From Bugula neritina (lineage: Eukaryota > Bryozoa > Gymnolaemata > Cheilostomatida > Bugulidae): a stretch of 64,000 nucleotides of DNA. The DNA lies in contig OZ037765.1 of assembly GCA_964035545.1 (NCBI GenBank), positions 22,328,495 through 22,392,494 of the forward strand, in the 5' to 3' direction. Numbering within the stretch: position 1 is the stretch's first letter; each line of letters starts with the position of its first letter. Position numbers and translations under genes: made by a program. Of the stretch, positions 47,836 to 62,800 are shown one piece after another. The notes beneath the pieces are model-generated. The model did no database searches, was not told where the DNA came from, and saw only the letters and a program-made list of their open reading frames with translations.

Positions 47836-50800
47836 GGTTGTCTATCCAAGTTTGTACTACCAATAGCAGAAATCAATTTGTGTATTGTTATGAACAATCA
47901 GGGAAGTGATCCATCAATATTATCGATTACCCTATTTCAGAAATGAGGTATATACAGTGCAAGTTGCTAATTAGAAATGCAAGCCTATCACCATTACAAT
48001 GTGACATTCAAGTGTCTGGCCAGGTAATGGCTTCGAGCAGAGCGTCTTGAAGACTTTATATGATGTGCTATTCTTATTCCTCTCGGCTATATATTATATT
48101 ACTTTCAACTGAAGAAGCTTCAAAAGTAACAAGTACACTGTTCAGTCCACATAAATGGCTAATAAGATCTTTGCTATGGGCCCATGCTTAGCTTGTGTTC
48201 AGAGGTGTACCTTAAATCATCTTTGGAAGTCAGGCTAATCAACAGTCATGCTTTTAGTATGCACTGAAGAATGAATGTTAACTATTCAGATACCAACATG
48301 TGCAAATAAAGCTGAAAAATATTCACCCAAGCTAAAACTTCAAGTGGAAAATTCAGAACATGAAGTATTTGATAAAATAAAACTTTATTCTGTTGAAATA
48401 TTTTACTTTAAACTCAATTAATCAAAGAGCCACATATAAAGCAAGTTATTATATTACATGCAACCCTTTCATTATAATATACCGCTACACTTTGTTGTCC
48501 TAAATGGAGCCTAGCTTTAGGCCTATGGCATTAGGTACCCAATGTAATATTTACTTTGGTGACTCATAGTTCACTTAACCTGTAAATATTTCTTACTTGA
48601 GTTTAAAAAATAGGTCAGTTGGACAAATTTTGTTTTGGTTCAGTATTTGCTCAAAATTTCTTACTATACATAATAAACTAATTACGATATACAACTACTG
48701 GACTAAGCTTTTCTGTTACTGAGAAATCTGGGGTACAAGTTTATCACTTTGATGATGAAACGGCTATATCAATATTGCAAGTTTTTGCAGCATAGAGTTA
48801 CAGCCTACGCTGTATCTTAAAATACTAATTATGCTTGTTTTCAACCCGGATACAACAAATTACATTCTCAACATTTTTTCCTACTCGGGTAAAATCTGAA
48901 TAAGCCAAGATCACTAAGCGGTGCACCAGTTTTTGCCTTCACTTGGCCACCAATAAAGAACCAGAAAGCAGACTACTGGTGGACTCTATTACAATTACAA
49001 AAACCTTCACCAGCTTCTAACCTGCACAATAAGTATAATCATACGTTACTATTAGACTTAGCATTTCTAATTCTGAACTTTAAATGCTACTTAGCAGTTA
49101 GCTATTTGAGAACATTGTAATAAATTAACCTTGAGGTTAGGTGCAAGCTCGTCCGTGAATGACATGCTGTAGTGCAAATGGTGGCAACAATTGTTGTTCT
49201 GAATACTAATCAACCGTAAACTACAATACTAAAAGCAGTAGTTATGCAACAAAGCCAAAAGATAGTGTACAATGTAATGTAGGTTAGCCATAATTTGGTT
49301 TTTAAGCCATAGAATTAAAATTTTACGTTGGCTTGTAACCGGAATAAGCAGTTTAAAAATAGATAATACAAATAGTTTAAAACTTACATTCATTTAAATG
49401 AATACTTTCTCCAAACTCTCCGGGAATAGCCCCAAAGAGTAAAAACTTATCAGTTGTCAAAGTTGTATATAACCGCTCTACTAACCAACTATTTGGCCTT
49501 GTAACCCTGCTTTGCTAATGAGTATTTAGTAGCTGCTGACCTCAGTAGTGGGTGACCTTGTAATTATACTCAAGTAACCTGTCATCAGCTAGCAACTGTA
49601 ATTATCATTATTTAAAAGCCAACCCCTTTGTAAAAATGTACAGCTGCAATCTGTCCACATATTGCAGCTGACACCCAACAACGAATGCTAGTCTTGGCAG
49701 CAGCTGTTGTTTGTGGTGGTGTCGAAGGCACCATTTGGTACTAACCACTTCAAGTAATAGAGATATAAGATGCTACAAAACCAACACAGCCAATGATAGT
49801 TGCTATCCTTGAGCGTAATATAACATAATAAATGTGAATAACAGAATCTATTGTGCATAGTGACCATATTAGAGATTTCTTTTTGTTAAAATATTTCGAA
49901 ACTCTATGTTGTGGTCCAATCAAAATTATTTGCACAATTGCGAACATAACATTAAATATTATCAATTATTGTTATCAAAATTAAAAACTACTTAAATCTT
50001 TATATTTTGACTCAACACTCACATTTTAAATTAAAGTTGTTGGCTTCAGATTCATCATCAATAATTTATTATTAAATGTATAATATTCATTTTACGTCAA
50101 TTTATATACTCCTAGTTATTTTCTTTAGAAGCTTTGGAGCTTTTGTAGTTTTTGTTGTGTTTACAAAACTGCTTTTTCTACTAAGGTGCTTAAAAATGTG
50201 AAGTAGTGTTTAAATTTAAAGAGTTATTTATTTTATTGGGTATAGATTTATTTGTGAAATAAATGGGGCTTTGCTCTTAATCGAAGAAAATATATTTGCC
50301 ACTTGTACAAAAGAAGCCCATCAAATATCTGCCAGGCAGCATGCAATGGACTATTTATATGTCTATTGCATGCTGCCTCTAAAAGTTCAGCTGGTTGCAA
50401 CTCAAAAGAATAATCTTCACGGCTCTATTTGAGTTACCAAAATTTTTCATCTTCTACCACCAAATAAAGATCTAAATCTATTTGTAAGAGGTTCAGATCG
50501 GTGAACAGGTGTTTATTGCCTAAAATTTAAACTCCTGTTTTTTAAAATCACATAAATTATCCAGTTTAGCTCATCTCAAACCTCAAGTAACAAAAATTTC
50601 AGCTTAATATTTAGTACCATATTGGAGTTGAATTAGTAGAGATGCAAAGGGAACAAGGGACCAGTTCGTGTGTTTTGAATAGTTAGAATTCCAACTACCA
50701 GCTAGATTGTCATCAGTCATGTTTAACAAACATTCAAATGTCATGTAAAACCAACTATAAGCTTGCATTCCAAGTAAAAAATGCTCCAAACAATCTTATA

Positions 50801-53800
50801 GCTGTAAAGTCTATAGTTCACACCCAGAGTAAACAAACACAATCTTATGATGACAAACTAATTGGCATAGTGTACATAACTACTGCAAGCTGATAATAAG
50901 TAGTAGAAACGAAGTTTTACATGGGAAGGGAAACCAGCAATAATATGCTGTTGAAGCATGGGAGCTGCCAAAGGCATAATTCTACAACATATTGATTTGA
51001 AAATTAAGTGAATAGAGAAAATGCTGGGAAAATATTAAATTGAAACCTTCAAAACAGGAAAAGGGTCAATTGAAGCTTCGAGTAGTATTCAACTATAATG
51101 TAGCTATACTGCGCTCTTTTCAATACTTGAGAGTTTGGTGTGTAGGCCTATCTACCATTAAGCTGCAGAGACAGCTGGTGTGAATTATGATTTAAGAATA
51201 AATGTGTTTGTGAATGCATACGAAAACCGGTCAAGATCTAAGAAATAAGCAGTGGATAGCATACAGCAGATATGTGCTATTAATTGGGAGTTTTAAAGGT
51301 TGAATTTTTAAAATAGGAAGAGAATTCAGCTTTATGGTGGTAACTTTGAGCACAATTTTCGGGTTGAGCTTTAGTTAAACTGTGAATATAAACTTTATTA
51401 ATCTAAAACTTTTAAATACATTAAAAGTAATGTTATAGTAGAAACAAACAGAATGCCTAAAAGAAGTAAAATAATGATGAAGTACTGTATAATAATATCA
51501 AATATCTTGAGAGCATTATCAACTTGCGTCTTATACTGTTTGGGGTTCCACCTCTCAAACTAAATTAATTACCTTTGAAAAATGGTTCGTGACTAGTCTT
51601 ATCGGTGCTTAAAATGAATGATGCGAAAGTACTAATTATCAATTTTTATTCTTAAAATAGAAATACCACCTTCTTCAAAATACACGGCATTGATGACAAA
51701 ATTTAATTAACATTTCAAGGCTAGTCTGCAATTCAGGTACTAAGCTTTGGGCAAAAGAGGGCGTCCGACTGAGATTTTTAATTTTTGTTATTAATAATTG
51801 ACTTAATTTCAAACATTCTTTGGATAAAAATAGAAATGAAATTAATTAGATGATAGAGTATTATATATTGTGCAAACAACTTATTTTTCCAATACCAAAT
51901 ATTCCATAAAATGGGAGGACAAAATGTTTCAGCAAAGCAAATTGTAGAATAATGAAGTGAAATAATAATGAATAGAAGGGTGGGCACCAAAATTTCAATT
52001 ATGCGCAGGGTTACAAATTTCAACTTCTTACAGATACTTGAAAAACTAATGGTCAGTTCCAAAAACCGAAAACGATATTAGTTCTATTCTAAATTACATG
52101 CTTGTCAGCGTTGGCTGTTGAGCTTGGAGAAAAAGGTAAACCTTGCTTTTTGTAAATTTTCATCACTGATGATTCTGAACTCAGTCGGGCTTGATCTAAG
52201 CGAAAATCAAAGCTAAATTTTAAATGATGCAAAGCTGAGAAAGCCGGAACATAGATAGTCAATTTGAAATGCTCGTGACTTGCATTGCCCATTAACAGCA
52301 AATTTTCAGCTTCAATAGCCAGATCTTTAAATGCTAAAAGTAGAAGCTGTGGCTGCCAGGCACATTTCATAAAAAATATTTGTGTATTTGAGTCAAAGTT
52401 ATAATTGTGTTCTACAAGCTACAAAACTTAAGTTACCTAGTTTATAGTAGCTGAGACAAGATTTTAGTTATGTACAGATAATATAAGGTAAACTAAGATG
52501 CAGCTACAAAATTTTGATACTCATACTAATAGAGAATGTTAGTAGTAACTTACAAAAGGAGCTGCCACTAAACCTGCCATTCCTCAACACTAAAGAACTA
52601 ATCCGTTTGAACTTCAACTAGCCATTGAGTGGAGGAAAACTAGACATAAATTATACTAACTTGACTCACAGTCAATTGAAGATAGCATAGTTTCTTAATC
52701 CTGCAATGCTTCACCAACCTTCCTGCCCATCTTGCGCAGTTGTCAATAAATAATGCTAATTTACAAGAATGAGACAATTAATGGATTTAACTACAGCTGA
52801 GGGAGCAATAATATTCATTCATGTATGTACAAGCTGCAGTTGTATAACCTAGCCGTTAGAGGAAGGAGAGAGAAGTATTATACAGTCTAGAATATCAAAA
52901 ATGAAGTCTTCTTAATAAATGTGTTATCATACAATCATTCACTGTTATGACACTACAGCTGCTAGTGGAACACCTCTCAAGAGAATTAGTAGCTGCCTTG
53001 TCATGTGAATTATTTATGCGATTATAATTCTTATAGTGTCACCAATAATCTCATTCCTGTAGTTAGAAATTATACAGAAATCATGATTGGTATTTATGAT
53101 TATGATGGCCTATTATTATATACAATCCAGTAATGTGCAGCATGATTATGGATTTTCTGTCGCAGCTGAACTTGGTATGTTAGTGCCACAGTAAGAGTGG
53201 CCAGGGAAGCTTACCACTACACTAATTGAATTACATGATAATATTCAGTTGGAGAATTTCTAAATGAAAATGTGGTTATAAATATGTAACACCACCCTAC
53301 AAAAACTGAGAAAAGGCAAAATGAAATTAATCAACAGGCTTTGTTAGTTAGCACTTTGCATTTTATAAATAATTACTGTAATCTATACTTGAATTCAGTT
53401 ATTAAAAGTTGGTAAGCTTTTCACAGCATGTTTTATATCGTGAAATTGATTTGTTTGCAACTGTAGTTATTTAAATAATGGATGTTAAAATAGAACAAGA
53501 GCTAAATTAAGTTGAAATGAACTTGTTAGAATAAAAGTTAGAAAGTAGTAATTACTTACATAATATGAAGTCAACATGAAGCTTTAATAGTATATATGAA
53601 TTTATAGCATATAAGTGCTGTCCACAAGCAGACGCAGACTATATATGACAATGCAGGGCAGTACACATAATACTGGCTACAGTCCTGCCTTTGATATCAA
53701 TGATAAAAGGACGCAACATCTATTAGCAATAATAAGTCTTTTGTGATAATGTTTGCAAACTTACAAGTCTTACTAAAGCAAGCTACTATAATTATAGTTT

Positions 53801-55800
53801 GAAGTAATTCTTCATAATGGATTCTGCTATTTATTAAAGGAATCTTCTTTTTAGCCATTCAATAAACTACTCAAAACAAGTATTTGAAGTTTAAAAGCAG
53901 TTCAAAGACTACACCAAAAGCTGCACGTCATAAGAATTGGTAATATAGACTTTAAGCCATAAAATAATATGCAGATACCCTAGTTTAAAGCCACTGAAGG
54001 AATTTTAGGGTCCACCCTCAGAATTTAAGTAATTGAGAATAACTTCAAAACTAAAATATGAATAGGATGCTCATTACTTGCTGTATTCCTATCTAACTAC
54101 AATCGGCTACAACTTACATAATTTGCACAGCTCTTTGTTGTTCAAGAAAGCTCTGTGAAAAGTAAACCAGTTACGTTGATGTAAAGAAATGCTGTCTACT
54201 TTCAAGTGTTTTGTTATATATATCATTTTATCAAGTAGGCGTTTCACTAACATCCAAGCGTATTCCAAGCTCAAATACTTGGAAATGTTGACTTAAGGTA
54301 ACCAAGCTAAGAAAACAGAATTAATAGAAACCCGTAAGCTATATATTTGATGAGAGTGGATTTCATATGGGAGAATATATAGCATAATTAACTTGTTCAG
54401 AATACCTGGTTATAAATTTTGATGTAATATGTAGTATGCTTTATATGATATTATAATGACATTACCACAGCTATTATCGCAACATAATCAAATTATATAT
54501 TTTACTTAGAGTTAATTTTCAAGTGTAGCCACTACAAACCAAGGTTTTTAACACCATTTATTTTATCCAATTTTCTAAACAAGTATCATTCCTCTTGAGA
54601 AAAAGAACATTTACCACAGCAGTGCAACTTACTTTAAATTATACTATCATGAGTTTAAGAAATAAATTCAGTTACAATATTGGTATAAAGTAATTATTAC
54701 ATTAGTTATGTTTCTAATTTATTGGATTATCTCAATTGTAATTGGTAATAGAAATAATTAAGTTTAAAAGTTATATAAAAAGCTCTCTTTTCTAGTAAAA
54801 GTAAGCACATATAACTTTAGCTCATATTATAGTTTTATAAAGTTAATATCTAGTTTGAGGATGTAAAGGTTTCAATATTTAATTATGGAAAGATAACTTC
54901 TTATTGTGCATGACCACAACTGCAGCAATAACTACAAAAATTAGGGGCATTTTAATCCAAAATCTAGATACTGGTTTTTTTGACAGTTTAGGATTCTACA
55001 GAAGTTCAATTTAAAACAGTGTCAATCAGCATAAAATATTAAAGTTGGACGAATTTTGCTTTGAAATCACATTCTCAGATGTCTGACATCCAATGAATTA
55101 AGTCTTAAATGTTCCAAATAAATGTTTTGCTCTTCCAGAATGTTCTATTTTGTTCAATAAATAATTATACAGCTGGTCAAAATATCATAGTGGGTAAAAG
55201 TTATTCAGAATTTTATTAAAACTTTAATTATTCATGAATAATTAACTTGTGTCGAAATAAATAAACTAACTTATGTAATAAGAAAAATGTCTAAAGTTAT
55301 ATATCAGGTAGAGTTGTTGATATATATGCTGAAAAATGATAACATAGATGCATTGCATAAAACATAAGACTAAAGCAGCATCTCTCAAAACATACAGCAT
55401 AAAAACAAGCTTCTAACTTACATGACTGCATAAAAAGTATATAAAATTTGAACCAATTTCTTGGCTTGAAAATAGACAGAGTTGGAAAATTTTTGATGTC
55501 TTGTGATTGGAAATATAGCCCAGAGTATTAAATGCCACACGTATTATTTGATTGTTATTAAAATAAAATGAAAACAACAAGCATGCAGATTCTGAAAAGG
55601 ACGGAAGAAAATGATAGTAATTTTTACTAAGTAGACACTATTTATCACAATGTACTAGTTCTCAACAGCAGATATATAGAATGTTTAGCTAAATATTACA
55701 GGAAGCACTGTGATTGAATTTTTAAAAACTGCTGCTTTCTAAAAACAAAAACATTTGAAAAAATATATAAAGCAAATAAAACAACTATCACATAATATAT
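47836..55800. other. Gene-free intergenic region between the palindrome and FAM13
   Basis: About 8 kb of AT-rich DNA. The open frames, including a 93-codon minus-strand frame at 52089-52370, match nothing I recognise and lack flanking splice support. No repeats of the SINE family were seen. Confidence 0.4.
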
Positions 55801-55806
55801 TTTATT
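55801..55806 (-). terminator. Candidate polyadenylation signal of FAM13
   Basis: AATAAA on the minus strand, 145 nt after the FAM13 stop codon. Spacing is reasonable for a short 3' UTR. Confidence 0.35.
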
Positions 55807-55950
55807 AGTTAACAATGAGTACACAGAAGCTTTGTACGTCTTCACTATTTAGCATTGCCTCTTCCAAGCAATACATTAGCCCATCTTACATCATTCTTCA
55901 CAAAGATTTGCTACATTCACGGCATGTTTTGATCATGTCCACTGAACTCA

Positions 55951-56840
55951 TTATTCATGTTTGCTTAGCAACACTTCGAGTAATTTTATCCTTGCTTTTA
56001 TTTGCTACAACAAACATCTCTTTTAGAACTGTGGCCAAAATATAACATAACATTTATACATAACAAACTAGTATATAAAACACCTTGATCTAATGTAAGG
56101 AGTTTTGGAACCCAAGTATATAATGCTATAAGGTTACATATGTATAGGATTAATGTCAACTTTATAGACCAGCTAAAACTATTAAATACAGAAGTGTATG
56201 TAAAGTTGGTGGTTACTATTTACCAATATATAATAATAGTCCAACATCTTTGGCTTTTTCAAGTATGAGTACAGCTCAACAATGAAAATAAAGAGCAAAA
56301 AGAACTCCCTTTAAAAGGTCAAAGGGTCAACATTGAGGATGATAGGGCTTATCGTAAATTATTAGTGTAAGTTTCAAAAAGAAAAAAAGTAGTTAAACGT
56401 GTTCCAGCAGTCATTGCTTCTTTATAAAAGTTAGTCCACTCAACAATAGTATCACAGACTTGAAATCCAGTTTTGGAACCCAAATAACATTTATTTCCTT
56501 TTCCCTCTATGCAGTTATTTCATAAAGGATAATAATTGATAACATAATATATTAATTTTAAAATGTAATTTTTTGCAATGACAAATTAAAGATCACCAGA
56601 AGACACAGGGTAGCAGAGAAACCCAGGTTAGAGGAGGAAAATAAAAACCTATTTATTCACCACTTATATATAAGGGCGCTTACTTTGTATTCCTGGTACC
56701 TAGATTCCATTGGACCTCGGTCATCCCTCTGCACTTTTCTATTATTTTCTTTTTGAAACTCATCTTCAAAGTCTCTTAGAAGCTTCCTGAGTTTCTTCTT
56801 TGTGTTGTTCGCTTTATCTAATTCTGACTTTAGTTCAGGC
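55951..56840 (-). CDS. FAM13: FAM13 last two exons: C-terminal coiled coil and stop
   Basis: Exon 56684-56840 encodes PELKSELDKANNTKKKLRK, then RDFEDEFQKENNRKVQRDDR and YQEYK, the typical FAM13 C-terminal block. The AAA|GTAAGC donor joins in phase 0 to the 54-nt terminal exon 55951-56004, which reads QIKARIKLLEVLLSKHE and stop. This short exon was found by looking for the expected LLEVLISK-type ending and is supported by a TTTGTTGTAG acceptor. Confidence 0.92.
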
Positions 56841-59800
56841 CTGAGAAAGACAGCTTACAGCTGTAGAGAATTATACACTTTGCTCCACCATGACATAAGC
56901 ACAATAACATGTTGAGAGAAAAAGTAGATAACCGAGATATCTGGCTCACTTTAGTTGTAGTTTCAGCAATTTGAATATAGCAGCTCATCGGAAATAAAAT
57001 CTTGAAATTTTTACATTTAATAATAGATAGTTTACATTATATTTGTATGTAAAATATAGAGAAACTAGATGCAAATAACTAATTAGTTTACTCTCTCCCC
57101 CCTCTCTCTGACTCTCTGATATAAACACATGACATAATTTTAATTTGTTAGCTGACCATAGGAGAAAGATCTTCAACCTGCACAAGCCCCTAAAATCTCT
57201 GATAACTTTACATTTCATCTCCACTACTTTCTCCCCAATAATTGCTGACATCATCAGGCTGAGTTCAGCAGCAATTTGAAGAGTCCCAAAAGAACATTTA
57301 GCAATGAGAAAATAATTAACACTTAAAGATTCTTGTTTATAAACTAGCTGCATCTCAACACATCAGAATAATAACCAGCTGGTTAGTGAGTGGTTAGTAC
57401 GTACACTAGTAAATCCTGCAGGTTAGTTTCTCTGGCTGCCTTCCCAGGGTCAGCAGGGGACTCCTCTCTATCCTCGTCATCTCCTGGAGGCAGACCGTTG
57501 TGCTCATTGTTCATGTCTGGGTGCCGAGTCACCAACATCTCTGTTGGATCCGCTTCAACAGCCACTGCCTCTGGCAGCGCTGACTCCACAGGCTGTTGAT
57601 AAGAACAGGAAATATTAAAATGATGCGTTGAGATGAGTATTTGCAGCTACTAGCAACTTGTGCCTGCGATTCTATTGAATCAGTTCAAGTAACGCAATAG
57701 CAGCACAGGCATCATACAATATAGCAAGTACAATGTGCACAAATATATGACGAATAGCTTCACCACCCAAAAGAAAAAATGAACTTTATCTCTACCTAGA
57801 AACTCAAGAGTAACTGCCACAACTAATTTTATTTTTCATCAATACAATACCAACATATATAATACTACATTATTATAAATATAAAGTTACGGTATTGAAT
57901 GGTTTGAGCCAAACATAGCTTGAGCATCCACGTACCTTCTCTTGTGGAAGAGATACAGGAGCGGATACCAACGCCTTCTTAATCTGTCTGTATCTATCGT
58001 AGAGAGGCCGCATAAGCTCTTTCTCACTTTTAGTTTGCTAAAAGCAGAAAAAATAATCTGAATTATCTAACCCCACAGGTCAGTTTATTACAATCTATTA
58101 TGGATTATTTATACCATTAGCTTTGTTGATTATGTGACAGACACACACTCAGGAGTTGTAAATAATTCTGAAACACATTGTATGGATCACTGAGAAGTAA
58201 CTCCATCAGACAGAGATATTGAGAGATGACTTACAGGTCTGCCATGGATGCTCTCAAAGTGCAGGAGTGCTTTTTGAACTGCCAGCTTTTCTTCCTGTAC
58301 CTGATCTCTTGTCAGCACCTGTACGAATAAAAAGTTAGGGATTCAGGCAGCTTCAAGCGTCAGGATTCAAATTGACTAAACAGCATAACTAGAGTGAAAA
58401 GTAAGCAACAATAATAACAGTTAAAGAAATTTTAATGTTACTGTAAAACTATAAACTTGGTTTGTTCATTAAAGATTTTATGATAAAATGTTGTGTGTGC
58501 TCGCGCGCGTGTGCGTTGGGTATTTAAATAACCCCTTCATGATTTATTTTATATACATACTCGAATGATATGCTAGTAGGAGGATGAGTTGAAAATTGGG
58601 TTGAAGGTACATAAAGTTTGAGATACTTCAAGTACAAGTGATTTCCCAAGACATTACAGGTAAAAACAAACATATTCTTAAATGCTTTTAGAGACAAACT
58701 CAATTCCAAATGAGTTTTTCTGCAGATTTCTAAGTACTGAAAGACTGGTTGGCTGAATAACTAAAGTAAGCTTTCTTGGGCAATATTTCCATGATTTATG
58801 AAACCGTTATGAAACCAGGAGGAAATAAAAACACGTTGAGGTAGATAATCCATTTAGGAGGATATAATAAATGGATTAGCAACAAGATTTAAATCAAGTA
58901 ATAATGCTGTTAGTATGTATCCATTGAGTTGAACATAATCTAAGGTGACATTACATACATTCCATTTCTCAACAATTCGAATCCTGCTTTATTGAGGATA
59001 GTTGTTAGTAGCCATAATCTATAGGGTATCAAAGACAACATAGTTAAGTATCACTAGCAAAATGTAATTGACAAATATTCTCCAATAAAAATTCAAACTA
59101 TACTTCATGTTTTAAGGACAAAACTTCTAGTACAAAATAGAAGAAACTGTCGTTGACTGAAATCAACAACATAAATAACTGCGATAATGAAAACCAAAAA
59201 CTTATTGAAAGGGGAAATTTGCTCACAAAAAGTTTGACAACTAGCTAGAATATGGGGTTACTTAGACTATTACATAATGCAAGTTTGAAAAACAAATCAT
59301 GCATTTTCCCATTCAAAGTGTATAAGGACTGATGATTAATGGAATGATTACACAGTAGTTCAAATGAATAGAAAAAACTATTTGAAACTTTGCAGTAACC
59401 ACAAAAAACATCTGCAATGTCAGTGTGTAAATTGATATTGTAATTTACAGCTTTCTTTTAGTAGTTCAATAGACATTTATCCAAGAGGCAATTAATAATG
59501 ATTATTGTTTTAGTAGCTGTAATAACAAACAATTGTCTAAAAGCCTATGAATGGTGTCAAACTGACATACCTTCCTACAGATGGGTAGTTTGTATGCACT
59601 CAAATATCAGTTTTAACAACAATGGATGTTAATTTTGTTGGAACAAATTCAAGCAATACAGCTAAAAAATCTATTGAAAACACATTAAGGTGTGAAGGAC
59701 CACACATTTAATAAGGGTGTCTAATTAGCTATGGAAAAATGACAAGTTTTATCAAATCCTTTTAAACAAGACTGCACCAACAGCCGACTTTTAAATATCT

Positions 59801-62800
59801 GTAATGCTGATTAAATAACCAAGTGAAACTAAAGCAAGATAAAGAGTAATGGTGGAGGTACCTGCTCAACTTGATAAAATTGTTTTTGTGAATGTTTAAA
59901 AAGTAAAAAAATTCTTTAATCAATTTTAAATAATTCAATTTTAAATCAGATATATCAGATAACCTGGCTAGCTGGTGCCATTAAATAACCACTCAACCCA
60001 CAAGAAATAAGAAGTTGCCTTCCCTAAGAATCCTTTAACCAACTACTCTTGTAAGTATTTGTCATAGACTAAGCTAGCAATTGTATCTACAACAAGTTTT
60101 TTGGATGAATTCAACATTACAATAAAAATAACTGAGGATTAATTACTAGTCAAAGAAGATATGCTTTGAACAATTTTACTTGGCAATAAAGATACTTTAA
60201 TTTTAGCTGTGATTCATAGTTAAGCCTAAAAAACTTGTGGTCAAAATGATTGAAGTGGCTAGTGATTCAACAATGCCCTTGGGCTAAGGTAATGCCCAGT
60301 AGCCTTGATAGTCTGTAGGACATGCATTCTTTAGGTAATCAATTATTCATCCATTTGGTGCTCTCTTGTAGTACTGAATGTTCTTACAATGAGGTCAACT
60401 TAAATATTTAGACTGCTGACTATACAAATAAATTATCTAATAGAAACTGAATTTGGTGAGGATAGTAGCTACAAATTCCACATTGTTATAAGTGGTTGAC
60501 TGTAGCTACCAGTTATATCAATGTTATTTCATCATTATGTCGCACCTTTTGGCATAATAAAAGTTGTAATCTCATTAGCAATAAGTCAACTTTGTAAATT
60601 GGCTATTTTGCAAGAGTTGACAACTTCAACGTGAGATTTACAGGGCTCAATATACAGTACATGACCATAGAAAAAATGTTGAACCTACACTTAGATCGTC
60701 AGCCCTGTTGGCTTCTTGCCGTTTCTCCTTCAACTTCTTTAGCAACAGTTCTAGAGTGTCGGCCATAGTGGCAGGCTCATGACTCGTCCCCATATTTACA
60801 GACTCAGTTCCACTCCCAGCTCTCTCCACATTTACAGCTGGGGGTTCAATAGAGTCGACTCTAGTGTTGTCTGCCCCTTGTTCTTTTAAATCTGTATTCA
60901 GATATTATATACTATTACATTATTGGAATAGGATAAAAAGTTTAAATTTAGAATCAAATTTAAAATAGTTCTCTTAGATATTTCACTGTAATTGTTAATA
61001 TGCACCATTAATCTTTATAATACTAGTTAGATCCAAAATTGCATATTTTTGTTAACGAATAGTCAGAGCTGATTGTTGAAACTGTGGATTACTGAAATTT
61101 ATTATAAAATAGTTGATGATTCAGAAAAGTCAGTAGTTTTAACAAAGTATTGAAAATATGAAACGTGATATCAGCAACATGTTTAGTTGAGATCACTAAA
61201 AGTTGCGGACTGACTACATTATAGACATTTGTTATTATGTTAACCATGATCTAAATAATTTAAAAAATCCAACAGCTTCATGAAATATATTTTGTTTTGA
61301 TGATCACCAAGTTTTGTTTAATTTTAGCTTCTTAAAACCTTACATATTTTCAGTTTGATGACTAACAAATTATAATGCAAACTTGGAAATATATACTATC
61401 CTGCACCAGCTGTATTTCTACATTACTCAGTTGTTTGAAATGATGTTGTGCATTATAGGTTCCAGTCTACGGGTTACAGAAAATATTTATGGTAGGGAAT
61501 GCTAGGAACTATTTTGGTTTTATTTCAAAACAATAAAAAAGTGAATTAACTTTGTTTTAAAAATTGATTAAACCCATGAATTCGAAAATGCCAATCGTTT
61601 CTATTCAATGTTTAAACAATGAAACAGTTTGGGGTCATAAAACACATCCTATAATATGAAATGATAGAATGAAGCTCTGAGGGCATAGGAAATAGCTCTC
61701 ACTAAAAAATTTGAAATGCTTCGAAATATAAACAGCAGATACAACATGAGAACGAAGTGCAGAAGTTTCTGACAAACTGGTGAACGAAAATACAGCAGCA
61801 AGGAAGTGTGAATAAAAGTGCTGCGGGAAATGTATATATATAAATTATAATGTATGACAACATACAGCCTATCCAGACATGGCAACTGCCAGCGTACTAC
61901 ACTTAAGGACTCTTAGAGACACCTGAAGACAACTGGTTTCATTAGACTCATCATGCCAGCAAAGGACTGAATTAGCAACATTTAAAGCCCAATATATTTC
62001 AGTGAAACTACAATTTCCTGAAACATTAATAAAGAAATAGTGTGTTGTGTAAGCACCATAATAGCAAACTTATAACTGAGCCAAGTGCCATTTTCCAGGT
62101 AAAAATTAAATGAGCCACTAGCAAAATACTGTGGCGAGTGACCATGACATTGCGGGGAATAGCATGTGTAGGAGTCAAAGTATAAAGGGTTACCTACCAA
62201 TATCTTCCTCAACACCCAAACCTATACACAATAAAAGTACCAAAACTAAACTTGTTTATTTGTTCAGATGATATATAAGCAACAATAGTTTGTAGGGAGA
62301 GTCTAATGTTCAGAAGTAGAGCTGTGTTTTGTTTTACTAACTTTTCAACTCTTTCCTAGACTTGGCCAAATCAGACAGGGCTTTCTTGATTTCAATCTTT
62401 GAGTTCTTTTCATGAGCAGAAGGTTTATGGCCGTGCTCAGTCTCAAAACTTTCTTCAAAGGCTCTTACCTTCTTTTTTAAAGCTGAAACATAAATCAAGT
62501 AAAGGAAGGCCAAGAATACGCTTATATGACCATTACAAGTGATCATTACAGAATACATACTTGCTTCAGCATCAAACACAAACAGAAGAATTTAAGAATT
62601 AATTGCCATGTTGAAATATGCACTTGTATCGTAAGAGACTAGAGTATGCAGTGGAGCTCATCATTCATTCATTATACTATTGCACAATTTCCTACCATTA
62701 ATTTTCTTGCTGAGAGTTTTAATTTGAGCAGCTCGCTGTTCATCTTCTATTGCATTTCTTTGTTGAGCCCTAGGGTCAGGACTCAGCCCGTCTATAGGGG

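Noticed and set aside
52089-52370. 93-codon minus-strand ORF in the intergenic region
   Set aside because: No recognisable motif, no splice support and composition like surrounding DNA. It does not fit the FAM13 C-terminus, which was found intact at 55951-56004.
57390-57599. Plus-strand ORF opposite a FAM13 exon
   Set aside because: Antisense shadow of the acidic linker exon, whose splice sites and phase are convincing on the minus strand.
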